From Pedobacter sp. Leaf194 (GTDB lineage Bacteria; Bacteroidota; Bacteroidia; Sphingobacteriales; Sphingobacteriaceae): 64,000 nucleotides of DNA. The DNA lies in the NCBI RefSeq assembly GCF_001423945.1, contig NZ_LMPU01000008.1, positions 1 to 64,000 of the forward strand, written 5' to 3'. The notes under the pieces were generated by a model. That model worked only from the letters and a program-made list of their open reading frames with translations. It did no database searches and was not told where the DNA came from. The first letter of the stretch is position 1, and the number at the start of each line of letters is the position of its first letter. The position numbers and the translations under genes are program-made. Positions 45,812-55,454 of this stretch are shown here, piece after piece.

Positions 45812-46519
45812 ATGACGAGTGAAGAAAAAATTAGAAGTGCTTTTGAAAATAAAGATTGGCAGGAAATCAAGGTAACGGATTCCTGGCAGATATTTAAAAT
45901 AATGGCTGAGTTTGTGGATGGTTTTGAGAAACTTGCCAAAATTGGCCCTTGTGTTACGATTTACGGTTCTGCCCGAACGGCACAAACAAACAGATATTAC
46001 CAACTTGCAGAACAATGTGGCAAGCTATTAACCGACCGCGGTTATGGCGTAATTACCGGCGGAGGCCCCGGCATTATGGAAGCTGGTAATAAAGGTGCAC
46101 ATACAAATGGCGGTAAATCGGTTGGCTTAAACATTGAGTTGCCATTTGAGCAATTCCACAACAAATATATAGACCATAACAAGTTGCTCGAGTTCGACTA
46201 CTTCTTTGTACGCAAGGTGATGTTTATGAAGTATAGTCAGGGTTTTGTGGTTTTACCCGGCGGTTTCGGCACAATGGATGAGCTTTTTGAGGCTTTGACT
46301 TTGATTCAGACCGGCAAGATTGCCCGTTTTCCAATCGTATTGCTAGGCAAAGATTACTGGAGCGGATTAATCGATTGGATTAAAGGGACGATGTTGCAGG
46401 CAGAACACAATATTCATGAAGAAGATTTAAATCTTTTCCGATTGGTAGATACTGCTGAAGAGGCTGCTGAGCATATTTTTAGATTCTATGATAAGTATGT
46501 ATTGAAACCGAATTTTTAG
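45812..46519 (+). CDS. LOG-family (TIGR00730) Rossmann-fold protein
   Basis: A 235-residue protein of the LOG/lysine-decarboxylase-like family. GSARTAQTNRYYQLAEQCGKLL near residue 51, VITGGGPGIMEAGNKGAH near 77 (PGGGxGTxxE-type counterpart) and VVLPGGFGTMDELFEALTLIQ near 147 are diagnostic. Relatives hydrolyse nucleoside monophosphates or activate cytokinins; in bacteria the role is often nucleotide 5'-monophosphate phosphoribohydrolase. Cytoplasmic. It follows the symporter and ends with a strong terminator. Confidence 0.9.
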   Translation: MTSEEKIRSAFENKDWQEIKVTDSWQIFKIMAEFVDGFEKLAKIGPCVTIYGSARTAQTNRYYQLAEQCGKLLTDRGYGVITGGGPGIMEAGNKGAHTNGGKSVGLNIELPFEQFHNKYIDHNKLLEFDYFFVRKVMFMKYSQGFVVLPGGFGTMDELFEALTLIQTGKIARFPIVLLGKDYWSGLIDWIKGTMLQAEHNIHEEDLNLFRLVDTAEEAAEHIFRFYDKYVLKPNF

Positions 46520-46609
46520 ATTAGATTGTTTGAAGGGCTATAACCATTGCGAAAATTTTAGAGCTTGAGGTCATCTGGCATGTAATCCTTCAAAAATTAA
46601 TAATTGTTT

Positions 46610-46637
46610 AAGCGTTTGTTTTACAAACGCTTTTTTT
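46610..46637 (+). terminator. Terminator after the LOG-family gene
   Basis: AAGCGTTTGT (46610-46619) pairs with ACAAACGCTT (46623-46632), with a 3-nt loop and a T run. It is about 90 nt downstream of the stop codon. Confidence 0.85.
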
Positions 46638-46874
46638 ATGCCTCATAATTTATATGTAACAACTTTTAGAAACCGTTATCTAAGTAATAACGTAATTAGA
46701 ATGGCGAAACTCATTCAGCAAAAAAAGTGCCTTGATACGACGGCAGGATGCTAATTTTGCCAGCTTTAATAAAAAAATTACAACAAAATACCCGCTGAAC
46801 TTGTTGCTGCTCTCGTACCAAGAATTGCTAATCGCGACATCGCATGATTGTTAAATTATAAAAATCCAAAAAAT
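46638..46874. other. Intergenic region before the small membrane-tail gene
   Basis: About 240 nt with no gene or RNA I can support. It presumably contains the promoter of the next gene. Confidence 0.35.
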
Positions 46875-47372
46875 ATGGAGCAAACTTTAAATTGGAGAAA
46901 AGGCTTATTTGATAGCAATTATCAGGTATTTGGCAACGCATTGCTGAAATTTTCCCTCAATTTTAGTTCGCTTAAAAACTCGGCTATAGCAACAACGCAA
47001 CAAGGTATATATCTTTTAAAAAGTGAAGGTTATTCCAATCCTGAAACCAAGATTCTAAACAACAAAAATGAAGTGTTGGCGATTATCCGGTATGACTGGG
47101 TAGGTTTTAAAGCTAAAATACTTTTTACCTCTGGCGAAGTATTCGATTGGAGCTTCCAGAATAGCTGGCTAAGCCGGTGGACAATAAATAACCACAAAGC
47201 CAAGCAAATTATTTATAATTCATCAACTAACAGCGGTCTCATTCACGCAAATATGGACGATGAAATTCTAATTTTTACGGGCCTGTTTATACGCGAATAT
47301 TACTCAAGGATTTTATATGCTTTGGTACTACTGGTAATTTTGATGTCGTTTACCAGAAATATTCTGGTTTAG
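46875..47372 (+). CDS. Uncharacterised protein with C-terminal membrane segment
   Basis: A 165-residue protein I do not recognise. The body is soluble and beta-rich (ILNNKNEVLAIIRYDWVGFKAK), resembling unnamed Bacteroidetes proteins. A single hydrophobic helix (ILYALVLLVILMSF) ends the chain, giving a likely tail-anchored inner-membrane topology. MEQTLNWRKG is chosen as the start; an ATG 27 nt upstream is also in frame. Confidence 0.7.
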   Translation: MEQTLNWRKGLFDSNYQVFGNALLKFSLNFSSLKNSAIATTQQGIYLLKSEGYSNPETKILNNKNEVLAIIRYDWVGFKAKILFTSGEVFDWSFQNSWLSRWTINNHKAKQIIYNSSTNSGLIHANMDDEILIFTGLFIREYYSRILYALVLLVILMSFTRNILV

Positions 47373-47450
47373 GCATGCATTGATAACCAAGGTTTTAGCT
47401 TATCGAAATTGATTCCTTAGTCTATTATCAAGAAGTAACTTCCGGCAATA

Positions 47451-48041
47451 TCACAGTCCACTCACACCACCACTTACCACCAGTTTCATTGCATCGGCGG
47501 CACTGATATTCAAATCTTTCACCTTTTCCCTTTTCACGATGCATAACTGGCCGGCAAACGAATAAGACAGTGGAAAGTAGACAGCAACCTCATCAGCCAA
47601 ATCTATTTTCCGCAAATCATTTTGAGTAAGAAAACCAATCTTTCGCAACCCGCCCTCCACTTCTACAAGCACCGGATGATTAAATTTTTTCTCATCGCCA
47701 ACGAAAGCCTCAGTCAAATCCTTTATCGAAGAATAGATGAAGTTTAGCAGAGGCAAACGGTGCATCATGCGTTGAAACCAATTGTACATTGGCTCTGTTA
47801 CCAAATTTGTAACAAAGATTCCGGCGAGTAAAATAATTGTTAAAACGGTAAGCAAGCCTAAGCCAGGAATGTTTCTGCTCTCGCCCGTGCGGGGGTTTAC
47901 GCCGAGAATGTTGTTAACATTCAGCCAGCTATCAACTGTTGTTACAGCCCAGACCACAATGAAAATACTCACAGCGATAGGCACAACGATTAATAAACCT
48001 TTGATAAGATAGTTTAAAACGGCTTTCCCTACTTTGTTCAT
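47451..48041 (-). CDS. DUF502 inner-membrane protein
   Basis: A 196-residue protein of the DUF502 family. Two membrane helices (about residues 12-35 and 58-82) flank a short periplasmic loop, and a cytoplasmic domain follows with LLNFIYSSIKDLTEAF near 98 and VAVYFPLSYSFAGQLCIV near 148. Function unknown; the family is widespread. It is 167 nt upstream of the MurF-Alr stop side and probably a single-gene unit. Confidence 0.88.
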   Translation of the reverse strand: MNKVGKAVLNYLIKGLLIVVPIAVSIFIVVWAVTTVDSWLNVNNILGVNPRTGESRNIPGLGLLTVLTIILLAGIFVTNLVTEPMYNWFQRMMHRLPLLNFIYSSIKDLTEAFVGDEKKFNHPVLVEVEGGLRKIGFLTQNDLRKIDLADEVAVYFPLSYSFAGQLCIVKREKVKDLNISAADAMKLVVSGGVSGL

Positions 48042-48208
48042 GCTGCAAACTTATTCAAAAATGTTCAATAGTTCATTAGCCATTGGTGCAATGGTTGGCA
48101 ACCTGAATAACTTAAAGCTTCATTCTTAACCGATATCCTATCAAAAATAACCATATCTGGAGTAAACCTATTGAACCAAATGACTTAATCACAAAAAATA
48201 AAGCCAAT

Positions 48209-50668
48209 TTATTCGTAAAAATAGACCCGTTTTACCCTTTGAGATATATTGGTAAGAATTTCGTAAGAAATTGTGTTCACTTGTTTAGCAAGTTCCATAA
48301 TGTCATGCTCGCGGTTAAAAACAATTGCTTCATCACCCGGCTTAACGTCAACTCCGGAAACATCGAGCATGGTCATATCCATACAAATCGAGCCAATTGT
48401 TGCAACTAAATTGCCGTTGATAAGCATTTTACCGATACCATTGCCAAAAGCACGGCTATATCCATCAGCATATCCAATTTTTACAGTAGCAATTTTACCT
48501 CCGTTCGGCAGCACGCCTTTCCTGCTGTAACCAACGGTTTCCCCTGCATCGAGGGTTTTAACCTGCGTAACCGTAGTTTTTAACACCATAGTAGTTTGCA
48601 AGCCACGATTGTTTGCAAGGGCAGAATCGAAACCATATAAACCGATTCCCAATCGTACCATATCCATTTGCGCATCGGGCCAGCGGCTAATACCCGAAGT
48701 ATTGGCAATGTGCAGCAAAGGCTTGTAAGTCAAGACAGCGATTAGTTCCGTAGCAATGGCGCTAAATTTATCTATCTGCGCTTGTGTAAAACCATCATGC
48801 TCGGCCTCTGCACTGGCAACCAGATGGGAGAAAATACTTTGCACGCTTACACGCTGTGAATCTTTTAGCATAGCTGATAAGTGCTCGACATCTTTTTTAT
48901 CAAAACCTAAACGATGCATTCCACTATCAATTTTGATGTGTATCGGGTAATCAAAGTCGTAATCTGAAAGTGCATTTAGGAAACTGTTTAATATTTCCAG
49001 ACTGTAAATTTCGGGCTCGAGGTTGTGTTTAATAATCGCTTCAAAAGCCGACTCTTCCGGGCTCATTACCATAATTGGCAAGGTGATTCCTGCTTTACGT
49101 AATGCGATACCTTCATCTGCATAGGCAACCGCCAGGTAATCAACTTTATGAAACTGTAATAAATTGGCAATTTCAAAACTACCGCTTCCGTAAGAAAAGG
49201 CTTTTACCATAGCCATAATTTTCACACCGGGTTTAATTTTTGAGCGGTAAAATTGCAGGTTGCCAACCATTGCATTTAAATCGATTTCCAAAACTGTATC
49301 ATGAACTTTTTGCGTCAAAAGTTTACTGATCCGGCCAAATTCAAATCGTCGTGCACCCTTTACCAGAATGGTTTCATGGCTAAACTGCATGCCAGGAAAG
49401 GCTTCTATAAATGCTAGCGTATCTTCAAAAAACTCCGTTTCAAGTTGAAAAAGTTCGGCATATCTGGCAATATGAGGTCCAATTCCTATCAATCGGTTTA
49501 CCTTTTTCTGTGCCAACAAATCAGCGATTTCTGTGTATAAGTCGAAATCATCCTGACCGGTTTCAAATAATTCGGATAGGATAACGGTTTTCTTGGGATG
49601 TTGATTCTGCTGGTTCAGGAAATCTAAAGCAATTGCAAGAGAGGAAATGTCTGCGCTATAAGAATCATCGATAATGGAACACTGATTAATCCCGGTTTTA
49701 AGCTCTAAACGCATACTTACATGGCTTAATTTCTCCAGGCGCAAATCTGCTTGTTCTGCAGAATATCCAAGAGCCAGCAATGTTGCCCAACAAATCATAC
49801 CGTTTTCAATTGATGCCTTATCTTTAAAAGGAAGCATACATTCTATTTCTCTATCCTTGTAAATTGCCCGTAAATAACAATTTCCTTCTATGGGTTCCAC
49901 AGCAACAATCCGTAAATCGGCAGGCTGCTTACTGCTCCAGCTAAATTTCGTTTTGCCAGGCAAATCTCTAAAACTGACTTCCCCAACATAATCAGGAGAA
50001 TAAATAAATAGTTCTGTATCCTTAAATAATTTCAGCTTCTCTTTCAGTTTTTCTCGCTTCGAACTGAAACCTTCTGCATGTGCCTCGCCAATATTGGTAA
50101 GAATGCCAATTTGAGGCTGAATGATATCGGCAAGAATTTCCATCTCATCAACCGCGGAAATTCCGGCCTCAAAAATCCCAAGGGTATTAACTGCTTCAAT
50201 TTGCCAAACAGAAAGCGCTACCCCAATTTGAGAGTTGTAGCTTTTCGGACTGCGAACAATATTGTAATCAGCTGCCAAAAGTTGGTACAACCATTCTTTA
50301 ACAATTGTTTTCCCGTTGCTACCTGTAATTCCTATCGTTTTTAGGTCGAAATGACTTCGGTGTGCTATTGCCAGTTTTTGTAACGCAGACAGCGCATTGG
50401 CAACAACAATAAAATTGCAATCCGAATATTCTTGCACATACTTTTCTTCCGTAATTACAAAATTTCTGATGTCTTTATTATAAGCGTCTCTAATGAATTC
50501 ATGTCCATCGCGGTGCGAAGACAAGGCAAAAAATAACGAATTCCCGGGAACCGCAACCGAACGGCTATCAATTATAAGGTATTGGATAATTGCCTGTGTA
50601 TCAATTATTCTGGCATCAGCATTTAATATTTCAGCAATTTTGGAAATTGTATAACTTGGGTCGTTCAT
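48209..50668 (-). CDS. Bifunctional MurF ligase / alanine racemase
   Basis: An 819-residue fusion typical of Bacteroidetes. The N-terminal half (about 1-450) is a MurF-type UDP-MurNAc-tripeptide:D-Ala-D-Ala ligase with ATP loop GITGSNGKTIVKEW near 115. The C-terminal half is a PLP-dependent alanine racemase with the PLP lysine in MAMVKAFSYGSG near 485 and catalytic Tyr region KIGYADGYSRAF near 730. One protein thus makes D-Ala and joins D-Ala-D-Ala to the cell-wall precursor in the cytoplasm. Divergent from recX. Confidence 0.95.
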   Translation of the reverse strand: MNDPSYTISKIAEILNADARIIDTQAIIQYLIIDSRSVAVPGNSLFFALSSHRDGHEFIRDAYNKDIRNFVITEEKYVQEYSDCNFIVVANALSALQKLAIAHRSHFDLKTIGITGSNGKTIVKEWLYQLLAADYNIVRSPKSYNSQIGVALSVWQIEAVNTLGIFEAGISAVDEMEILADIIQPQIGILTNIGEAHAEGFSSKREKLKEKLKLFKDTELFIYSPDYVGEVSFRDLPGKTKFSWSSKQPADLRIVAVEPIEGNCYLRAIYKDREIECMLPFKDKASIENGMICWATLLALGYSAEQADLRLEKLSHVSMRLELKTGINQCSIIDDSYSADISSLAIALDFLNQQNQHPKKTVILSELFETGQDDFDLYTEIADLLAQKKVNRLIGIGPHIARYAELFQLETEFFEDTLAFIEAFPGMQFSHETILVKGARRFEFGRISKLLTQKVHDTVLEIDLNAMVGNLQFYRSKIKPGVKIMAMVKAFSYGSGSFEIANLLQFHKVDYLAVAYADEGIALRKAGITLPIMVMSPEESAFEAIIKHNLEPEIYSLEILNSFLNALSDYDFDYPIHIKIDSGMHRLGFDKKDVEHLSAMLKDSQRVSVQSIFSHLVASAEAEHDGFTQAQIDKFSAIATELIAVLTYKPLLHIANTSGISRWPDAQMDMVRLGIGLYGFDSALANNRGLQTTMVLKTTVTQVKTLDAGETVGYSRKGVLPNGGKIATVKIGYADGYSRAFGNGIGKMLINGNLVATIGSICMDMTMLDVSGVDVKPGDEAIVFNREHDIMELAKQVNTISYEILTNISQRVKRVYFYE

Positions 50669-50729
50669 GTTATTAAATTCAGAAAAATACAGTTATCGTT
50701 CTTATTTTTACGAATTTCAGTAAATAATT

Positions 50730-51218
50730 ATGAAAACTGGTAAACAAGAAGGTATAATATTAGACAAAAAACAGGCACTCGCCAAGGCCGAAAGTTTTTG
50801 CGTTTACCAGGAACGTTCGCAAAAGGAAGTTCGCTATAAATTGGTAGAATGGGGAATGCGGGGCGATGAACTGGAGGAAATTTTGACTGAACTAATTCTA
50901 AACAATTTTTTAAATGAAGAACGGTTTGCAAAATCGTATGCTTCGGGGAAATTTAACATCAAAAAATGGGGAAGAATAAAAATTAAACAAGGCTTAAAGT
51001 TAAAGGGGGTTCCTGATAAACTTTTACAAAAAGCACTTTACAGTTTGGATGATGATGATTACATGCGAACTTTGGAAAATTTAGCGGTAAAAAAAGCAAA
51101 CACCTTAGGGGAATCAAACGCTTTAAAACGAAAAATGAAGCTAATGACCTATCTCCAGGGAAGAGGATTTGAAAATGATTTGATTTTACTTGCGCTGAAA
51201 GCCAGCAATTTAAACTAA
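50730..51218 (+). CDS. recX: RecX-family regulator of RecA
   Basis: A 162-residue RecX protein with the usual three-helix repeats (AKAESFCVYQERSQKEVRYKL-like near 15, FAKSYASGKFNIKKWGRIKI near 65). RecX inhibits RecA filament growth. It is a normal length for the family. recA is not in the window. Its start is 61 nt from the divergent MurF-Alr start. Confidence 0.9.
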   Translation: MKTGKQEGIILDKKQALAKAESFCVYQERSQKEVRYKLVEWGMRGDELEEILTELILNNFLNEERFAKSYASGKFNIKKWGRIKIKQGLKLKGVPDKLLQKALYSLDDDDYMRTLENLAVKKANTLGESNALKRKMKLMTYLQGRGFENDLILLALKASNLN

Positions 51219-51244
51219 ATATTAAATTTTTAATAAAAAATCTC

Positions 51245-51274
51245 TTGACAGAAATATAAATCTGTCTATATTTG
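51245..51274 (+). promoter_or_regulatory. Promoter of the first tRNA-Gly/tRNA-Leu pair
   Basis: TTGACA (51245-51250) and TATATTTG (51267-51274) with 19 nt between TTG and TA. This is a near-ideal Bacteroidetes promoter 37 nt before the tRNA. Confidence 0.75.
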
Positions 51275-51310
51275 CATCACCAAAACGAAACGGTACACTG
51301 TTTTGTAAAT

Positions 51311-51383
<73 letters not shown>

Positions 51384-51386
51384 CTA

Positions 51387-51410
51387 AATGCTTTCCTACC
51401 AGAAAGCATT
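51387..51410 (+). other. Conserved hairpin between tRNA-Gly and tRNA-Leu, copy 1
   Basis: AATGCTTTC-CTACCA-GAAAGCATT forms a 9-bp stem with a 6-nt loop directly after tRNA-Gly. The second locus has the same hairpin with a compensating base-pair change. Possibly a processing signal or weak terminator. Confidence 0.65.
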
Positions 51411-51432
51411 TATTTTAAAAGGCTAATCACCT

Positions 51433-51516
51433 GCTCGGGTGGTGGAACTGGTAGACACGCAGGACTTAAAATCCTGTGCTTTCAAAGGCGTGCGGGTTCG
51501 ATTCCCGCCCCGAGTA
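51433..51516 (+). tRNA. tRNA-Leu (TAA), copy 1
   Basis: An 84-nt class II tRNA with a long variable arm. GCTCGGG acceptor with CCCGAGT, anticodon stem-loop GGACTTAAAATCC (anticodon TAA) and T-arm CGGGTTCGATTCCCG. CCA is not encoded. Identical to the copy at 61247. Confidence 0.96.
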
Positions 51517-51540
51517 CTTCAAAAAAATAATCGAATTAAA

Positions 51541-51564
51541 GCCATCTCAGCAGATGGCTTTTTT
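51541..51564 (+). terminator. Terminator after tRNA pair 1
   Basis: GCCATCT (51541-51547) pairs with AGATGGC (51552-51558), 4-nt loop and T run. It lies 25 nt after tRNA-Leu. Confidence 0.85.
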
Positions 51565-51752
51565 ATTTGGAAACTGGTTCAGCGCTAAAATGTTTCGCCC
51601 TATTTTGAGATTTAACTGGCACTAGAAAGCCAGCAAAAAACGGTACTCGAAGATAAAAAGATAAGGTAAATCGCCAAAGATTTGTTTAAATGCTTGACAA
51701 CAAACTGAAACACGTTAATTTAAAATACTGATAACTAGCCCATAAAAAATTT

Positions 51753-53687
51753 CTACGCTATTGGGCTGGTTGGAATGTTTAAGGTAACCAAAGTCCCGCC
51801 GTTGCGATTTTTAGCATAAGTAACACCTGCATTTTGATTACGCTCCTTCCCTAGCAATTGCAATCTTTCTTCACAAATAATACTCGAAAGTGAATGATGG
51901 TTTTGCACCTTATTTTCGCTTAGGAATTGTCCGCTGTCCATAATGTCAACCTTTAAAATTTGGTCTGTCAAAACAAAATTCACTTGAATGAAACCATTAT
52001 TTTGGCTTAAGTTTAAGCCGTGCAAAATTGAATTTTCTACGAAAGGCTGTACAAGCATAGGCGGCAACATTATGGCATCTAAATCTTCATTTGGAGTTTG
52101 CAAGGAAAACTGAAATGCATTGTTGTATCGCATCTGTTGCAAACTGAGGTAGTTTTCCAAGGTTTCAATTTCGTCGCTTAAAGGCACTAATTTTTCGCGG
52201 CTTAACTCCAGGCTGCTCCTTAATAAGCGACTGAATTGGTGCAGGTATTTAATGGCTTTATCTTTCTCTTCCAGGCGAATGAAACTCTGCAAGGCAGAGA
52301 GCGTATTGAAAATGAAATGCGGCTCCATTTGCGTTCGCAGTAATTGCTGTTGCAATTGTACTTTTTCTTTTTCTTGTTTAAGTTTATGTTGTTTGTAAAT
52401 GCTGTAGTACAGGATGATGAAAATAAGCAGCAACAAAACAATTAAAGCGGTGATGAGCAAAACAAGTCGGTTTCGCTCGAGTTTTAAGTTATTTAGCTTG
52501 ATATCTTTATTAAGCGTACTAATAGATTTATCTTTGACCTGTATTTGGTAAAGTGCATTCATTTCCGCAATTGCCTGTGTGTTTTCACGCCCCAAGTTTT
52601 CCTTTTGAAGTTTGATTGCCTCGTTGGCCGCATCAAGCGCTTTGCCCTTTTGTCCGACAGCAGCATAATAGTCTGAGCGGGCTTGATATCCTCTTATTAA
52701 ATCTTCGTATTTTAAAAATCTGCTGCTTTGCTTAAGCAAATCTTCTGTTTTCTTCTTGTAAACAGCTGCCCTGGTAAAGTCTTTCAACCTGGTGTAATTT
52801 ATAAGAATGTTAACGTAAGAAATATAAAGATTGCTCATCGATGTTTCGTCCAATCTATTTACATCATACATCTTTTCATCAACCTTCGTGTTGAGCAAAG
52901 CATATTTCAAAACACTGTCAGCGTTTTTATGCTTATCGAAATAGAACAATTTACAATCGTACAAAAACCTGGGGTTAAAATCGTAAGGATAGGTGGCCTG
53001 CAATCTTTCTAGTTTTTTAAGGTATCATTCAACATCTTTATCGGGCAAATTTGATTTGTAAATATCGATTATCAACTGCACCAATACTTTCTGTTGATTG
53101 ACCGAATTTGGCGGTAATTTCGGCATCAGCTTAAAGGCAGCTAAATCCATTTTGTACGCGAGACTGTATTGCTGCAAATTTTTATTGCTTTGCGATGCAG
53201 ACAATAACATGATTGCTTTCGACATATCGCTCAGCTTTACTGTACTATCTGCGAGTACGATAATCGCAGCTTTGTTATAGTAGTAGTTTGCCTGATGTTC
53301 GAGCGTTTCGCTGTAGGCAAGGTTGCCCATGCCCGTGTAAATTCGGGCTTTTACAGCCAAAAAATCGCTGCCCTGCTCTACCAGCTCTAGTCCTTGTTGC
53401 AAGTAAAATTTCGAGCTATCAACATTTTTCTGAGCATACATTCTGCCCAGGTTATATTTTACACTGGCATTTAAATTGGTATCTGCCAACACTACTGCAT
53501 CTCTATTAAATACTTTCCAGGTATTTAAAATACTATCGGCGTTATTTGGATGGGTTGGTTTTGTCGCGAGTTCATCAATTGCCTTGTTGTAAGCAAGTAA
53601 TTTATCGCTTTCCAATTTGGAGAATCGCTGCTTGCAAGAACAGACAAAAAGAAACATACAACTGAAGAGTAGTATTCGAAAATTCAT
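51753..53687 (-). pseudogene. TPR-type sensor histidine kinase split by in-frame TGA
   Basis: Read continuously from ATG 53687 this is a 644-codon sensor kinase: lipoprotein-like signal (FVCSC near residue 18), TPR-like helical repeats to about 390, a membrane helix (LVLLITALIVLLLLIFIILY), and a LytS/YehU-type kinase with QMEPHFIFNTLSALQ phosphoacceptor and NSILHGLN N-box. Codon 221 (53025-53027) is TGA, so the chain stops after NLPDKDVE and continues in the same frame as YLKKLERLQATYPYDFN. TGG or CGA would restore it. The kinase half could only restart at a TTG (53003), which would lack the signal. The start overlaps the response-regulator stop by 1 nt. Confidence 0.88.
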
Positions 53688-54427
53688 TAAGGAGCAGATA
53701 AAGCATTCAGAACATAGTTCCTTCTGCGGGAGGAAACAGGAATTTCTTCATCGTTTTTCAGCACCAGATACTCCGATTTAGAAATTTTATTTATATAGTT
53801 TTTATTTACCAAATACGATTGATGGGTGCGCAAAAAAAAGGGTGATCCCAATATTTCCTGATAATGTTTTAAGGGTTTTGAAACCAAGAGATTTTTTCCA
53901 TTTTCCAGGTAGAAAAAAGTGTAAGGACCGTCGCCCTTACAATAAATAATATCCTTTACTAAAATAATATGGGTTTGACTTATCGTGTGCAGCACAATAT
54001 TCTGGGGTAAATTTTCCTCAATAATGGATTGTTGGGCAATCGCCAGACGCTCGTTCCAGTAACGATTCTTATCCCTTTTTTTTCGATATCGTTCCAGGGC
54101 ATCGCTAAGTTCATCAGCATCAACAGGCTTTAAAAGGTAATCGAGCGCACCAAATTTTATTGCCTTTATGGCAAATTGATTGTAAGCAGTTATAAAAATA
54201 ATATTTTCAGGAATGTCTTTCAACCCATTTAAAATATCGAAAGCAGTACCATCGATGAGTTGAATATCCATGAGAATGATATCGGGCTTTTGCAGGTCGA
54301 TGAGTTTGATAGCGTCCTTAACGTTGGTGCTGTACCCAACAATTTTAACATCAGGCGCTCTTTCCAGTAACCAAGTTATCTCTTTTCTGATGGCTACTTC
54401 ATCTTCGATAATGGCAATTGTTAGCAT
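53687..54427 (-). CDS. LytTR-family response regulator
   Basis: A 246-residue regulator. The receiver domain has acidic residues in IIEDE (about 6-10), phospho-Asp in ILMDIQL near residue 54, and the Lys in LLKPVD near 105. The C-terminal LytTR DNA-binding domain (residues about 140-246) contains FFLRTHQSYLVNKNYINKI and VSSRRRNYV. It is followed immediately by its cognate kinase gene, which carries an in-frame stop, so signalling through this regulator may be altered. Confidence 0.92.
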   Translation of the reverse strand: MLTIAIIEDEVAIRKEITWLLERAPDVKIVGYSTNVKDAIKLIDLQKPDIILMDIQLIDGTAFDILNGLKDIPENIIFITAYNQFAIKAIKFGALDYLLKPVDADELSDALERYRKKRDKNRYWNERLAIAQQSIIEENLPQNIVLHTISQTHIILVKDIIYCKGDGPYTFFYLENGKNLLVSKPLKHYQEILGSPFFLRTHQSYLVNKNYINKISKSEYLVLKNDEEIPVSSRRRNYVLNALSAP

Positions 54428-54718
54428 TGATTAATGAAATTGATAAGGCATTTAACAGCTGCATACTGCTGCACACGCTCTTTGTTCCTATGAAATATGT
54501 CTCTTATAAAACCTTCCTTTATAAAATAAGCAGGCCGGGCTTTTTTTAAAATGCTTTTTTATGCTCCAAATTTAGCCGGGGAACTTTCCAGTGCTTGGTA
54601 AATTTTGCAACCATAATGCAAAAACCGGGCAAAAACTGAAACCCTGACAAAAACCTAACAGCCGGATCATAAAACGGAAGCTTAGATTTGGCCGATGAAA
54701 TAGCCGCCAGACGCCAAT
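54428..54718. other. Intergenic region before the response regulator
   Basis: About 290 nt with no recognisable gene or RNA. It should hold the promoter of the two-component operon. Confidence 0.35.
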
Positions 54719-55414
54719 TTATTTTTCGAAATAGTTATAACCGATAAAATTTATGAGTTTTGCAACCTCATCCCTATCCAACACTTTATGCACAAAAAAC
54801 ACGTATTCGTCAGACTGCGTATCTATAAAACCCATCTGCATTCCGTGTTCATTTAAGCATTTGTTGTAAGTTCCAAATACGTCTTCAAGAAATAAGGTTG
54901 TGTTTCCGCCTATTTCTTTTGGGAAATCAACTTTTAACCCATTATAGTTTTTGTTCAATATATCGTCGAGAATCAGGATTAAGTCTTCAACTTCCTGTTT
55001 CCAGTCTAATCGTTCTATAAAACCTAAACTTTTCTCCGTCGAACAATCAACTACATAATTTAGTGTTGTGCCATAATTGTAATTCCCTTGATAATCGGTT
55101 AAATTTTCAAAAAAAGGCATTAATTTTTGCTGAGTTTGTGTTGGGCAACAGTGTTTAACCAATTCGATATAAGACCCTTTTTGTATTTCAAAATCTGGCA
55201 TGTTGATGACGCGTTTTTCTTGAAATGGCTTTTCGATTGTTTTTTTCTTTTCAAATAACCACGCGATAAGCTCAGTGATATCCCGCTTAACCCAAATCCA
55301 AAAAATGAGCATGCCAATTCCCCATATATAAAAGGTGAATGGAAGACAAATAATTTGATAAATGGTTACCAAAATTATGGCTATTAAAATTGCGTTGTAG
55401 ATTACTTTCTTCAT
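54719..55414 (-). CDS. Uncharacterised membrane-anchored protein
   Basis: A 231-residue protein of unknown family. Two N-terminal membrane helices (IYNAILIAIILVTIYQIIC and FYIWGIGMLIFWIWV) precede a soluble acidic domain of about 170 residues with CSTEKSLGFIERLDWKQEVEDLIL and a Cys near residue 90 (VKHCCPTQTQ). Probably an inner-membrane protein facing the cytoplasm. It belongs to a run of minus-strand envelope-type genes of unknown function from 54.7 to 58.7 kb. Confidence 0.72.
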   Translation of the reverse strand: MKKVIYNAILIAIILVTIYQIICLPFTFYIWGIGMLIFWIWVKRDITELIAWLFEKKKTIEKPFQEKRVINMPDFEIQKGSYIELVKHCCPTQTQQKLMPFFENLTDYQGNYNYGTTLNYVVDCSTEKSLGFIERLDWKQEVEDLILILDDILNKNYNGLKVDFPKEIGGNTTLFLEDVFGTYNKCLNEHGMQMGFIDTQSDEYVFFVHKVLDRDEVAKLINFIGYNYFEK

Positions 55415-55454
55415 TGTATGCAGTTAGTTTAATTTCTGGTGGTTGTAGTTCAAA

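Noticed and set aside
53025..53027. Selenocysteine at the in-frame TGA of the sensor kinase
   Set aside because: There is no SECIS-like hairpin that I can recognise after the codon, and the kinase family does not use selenocysteine.
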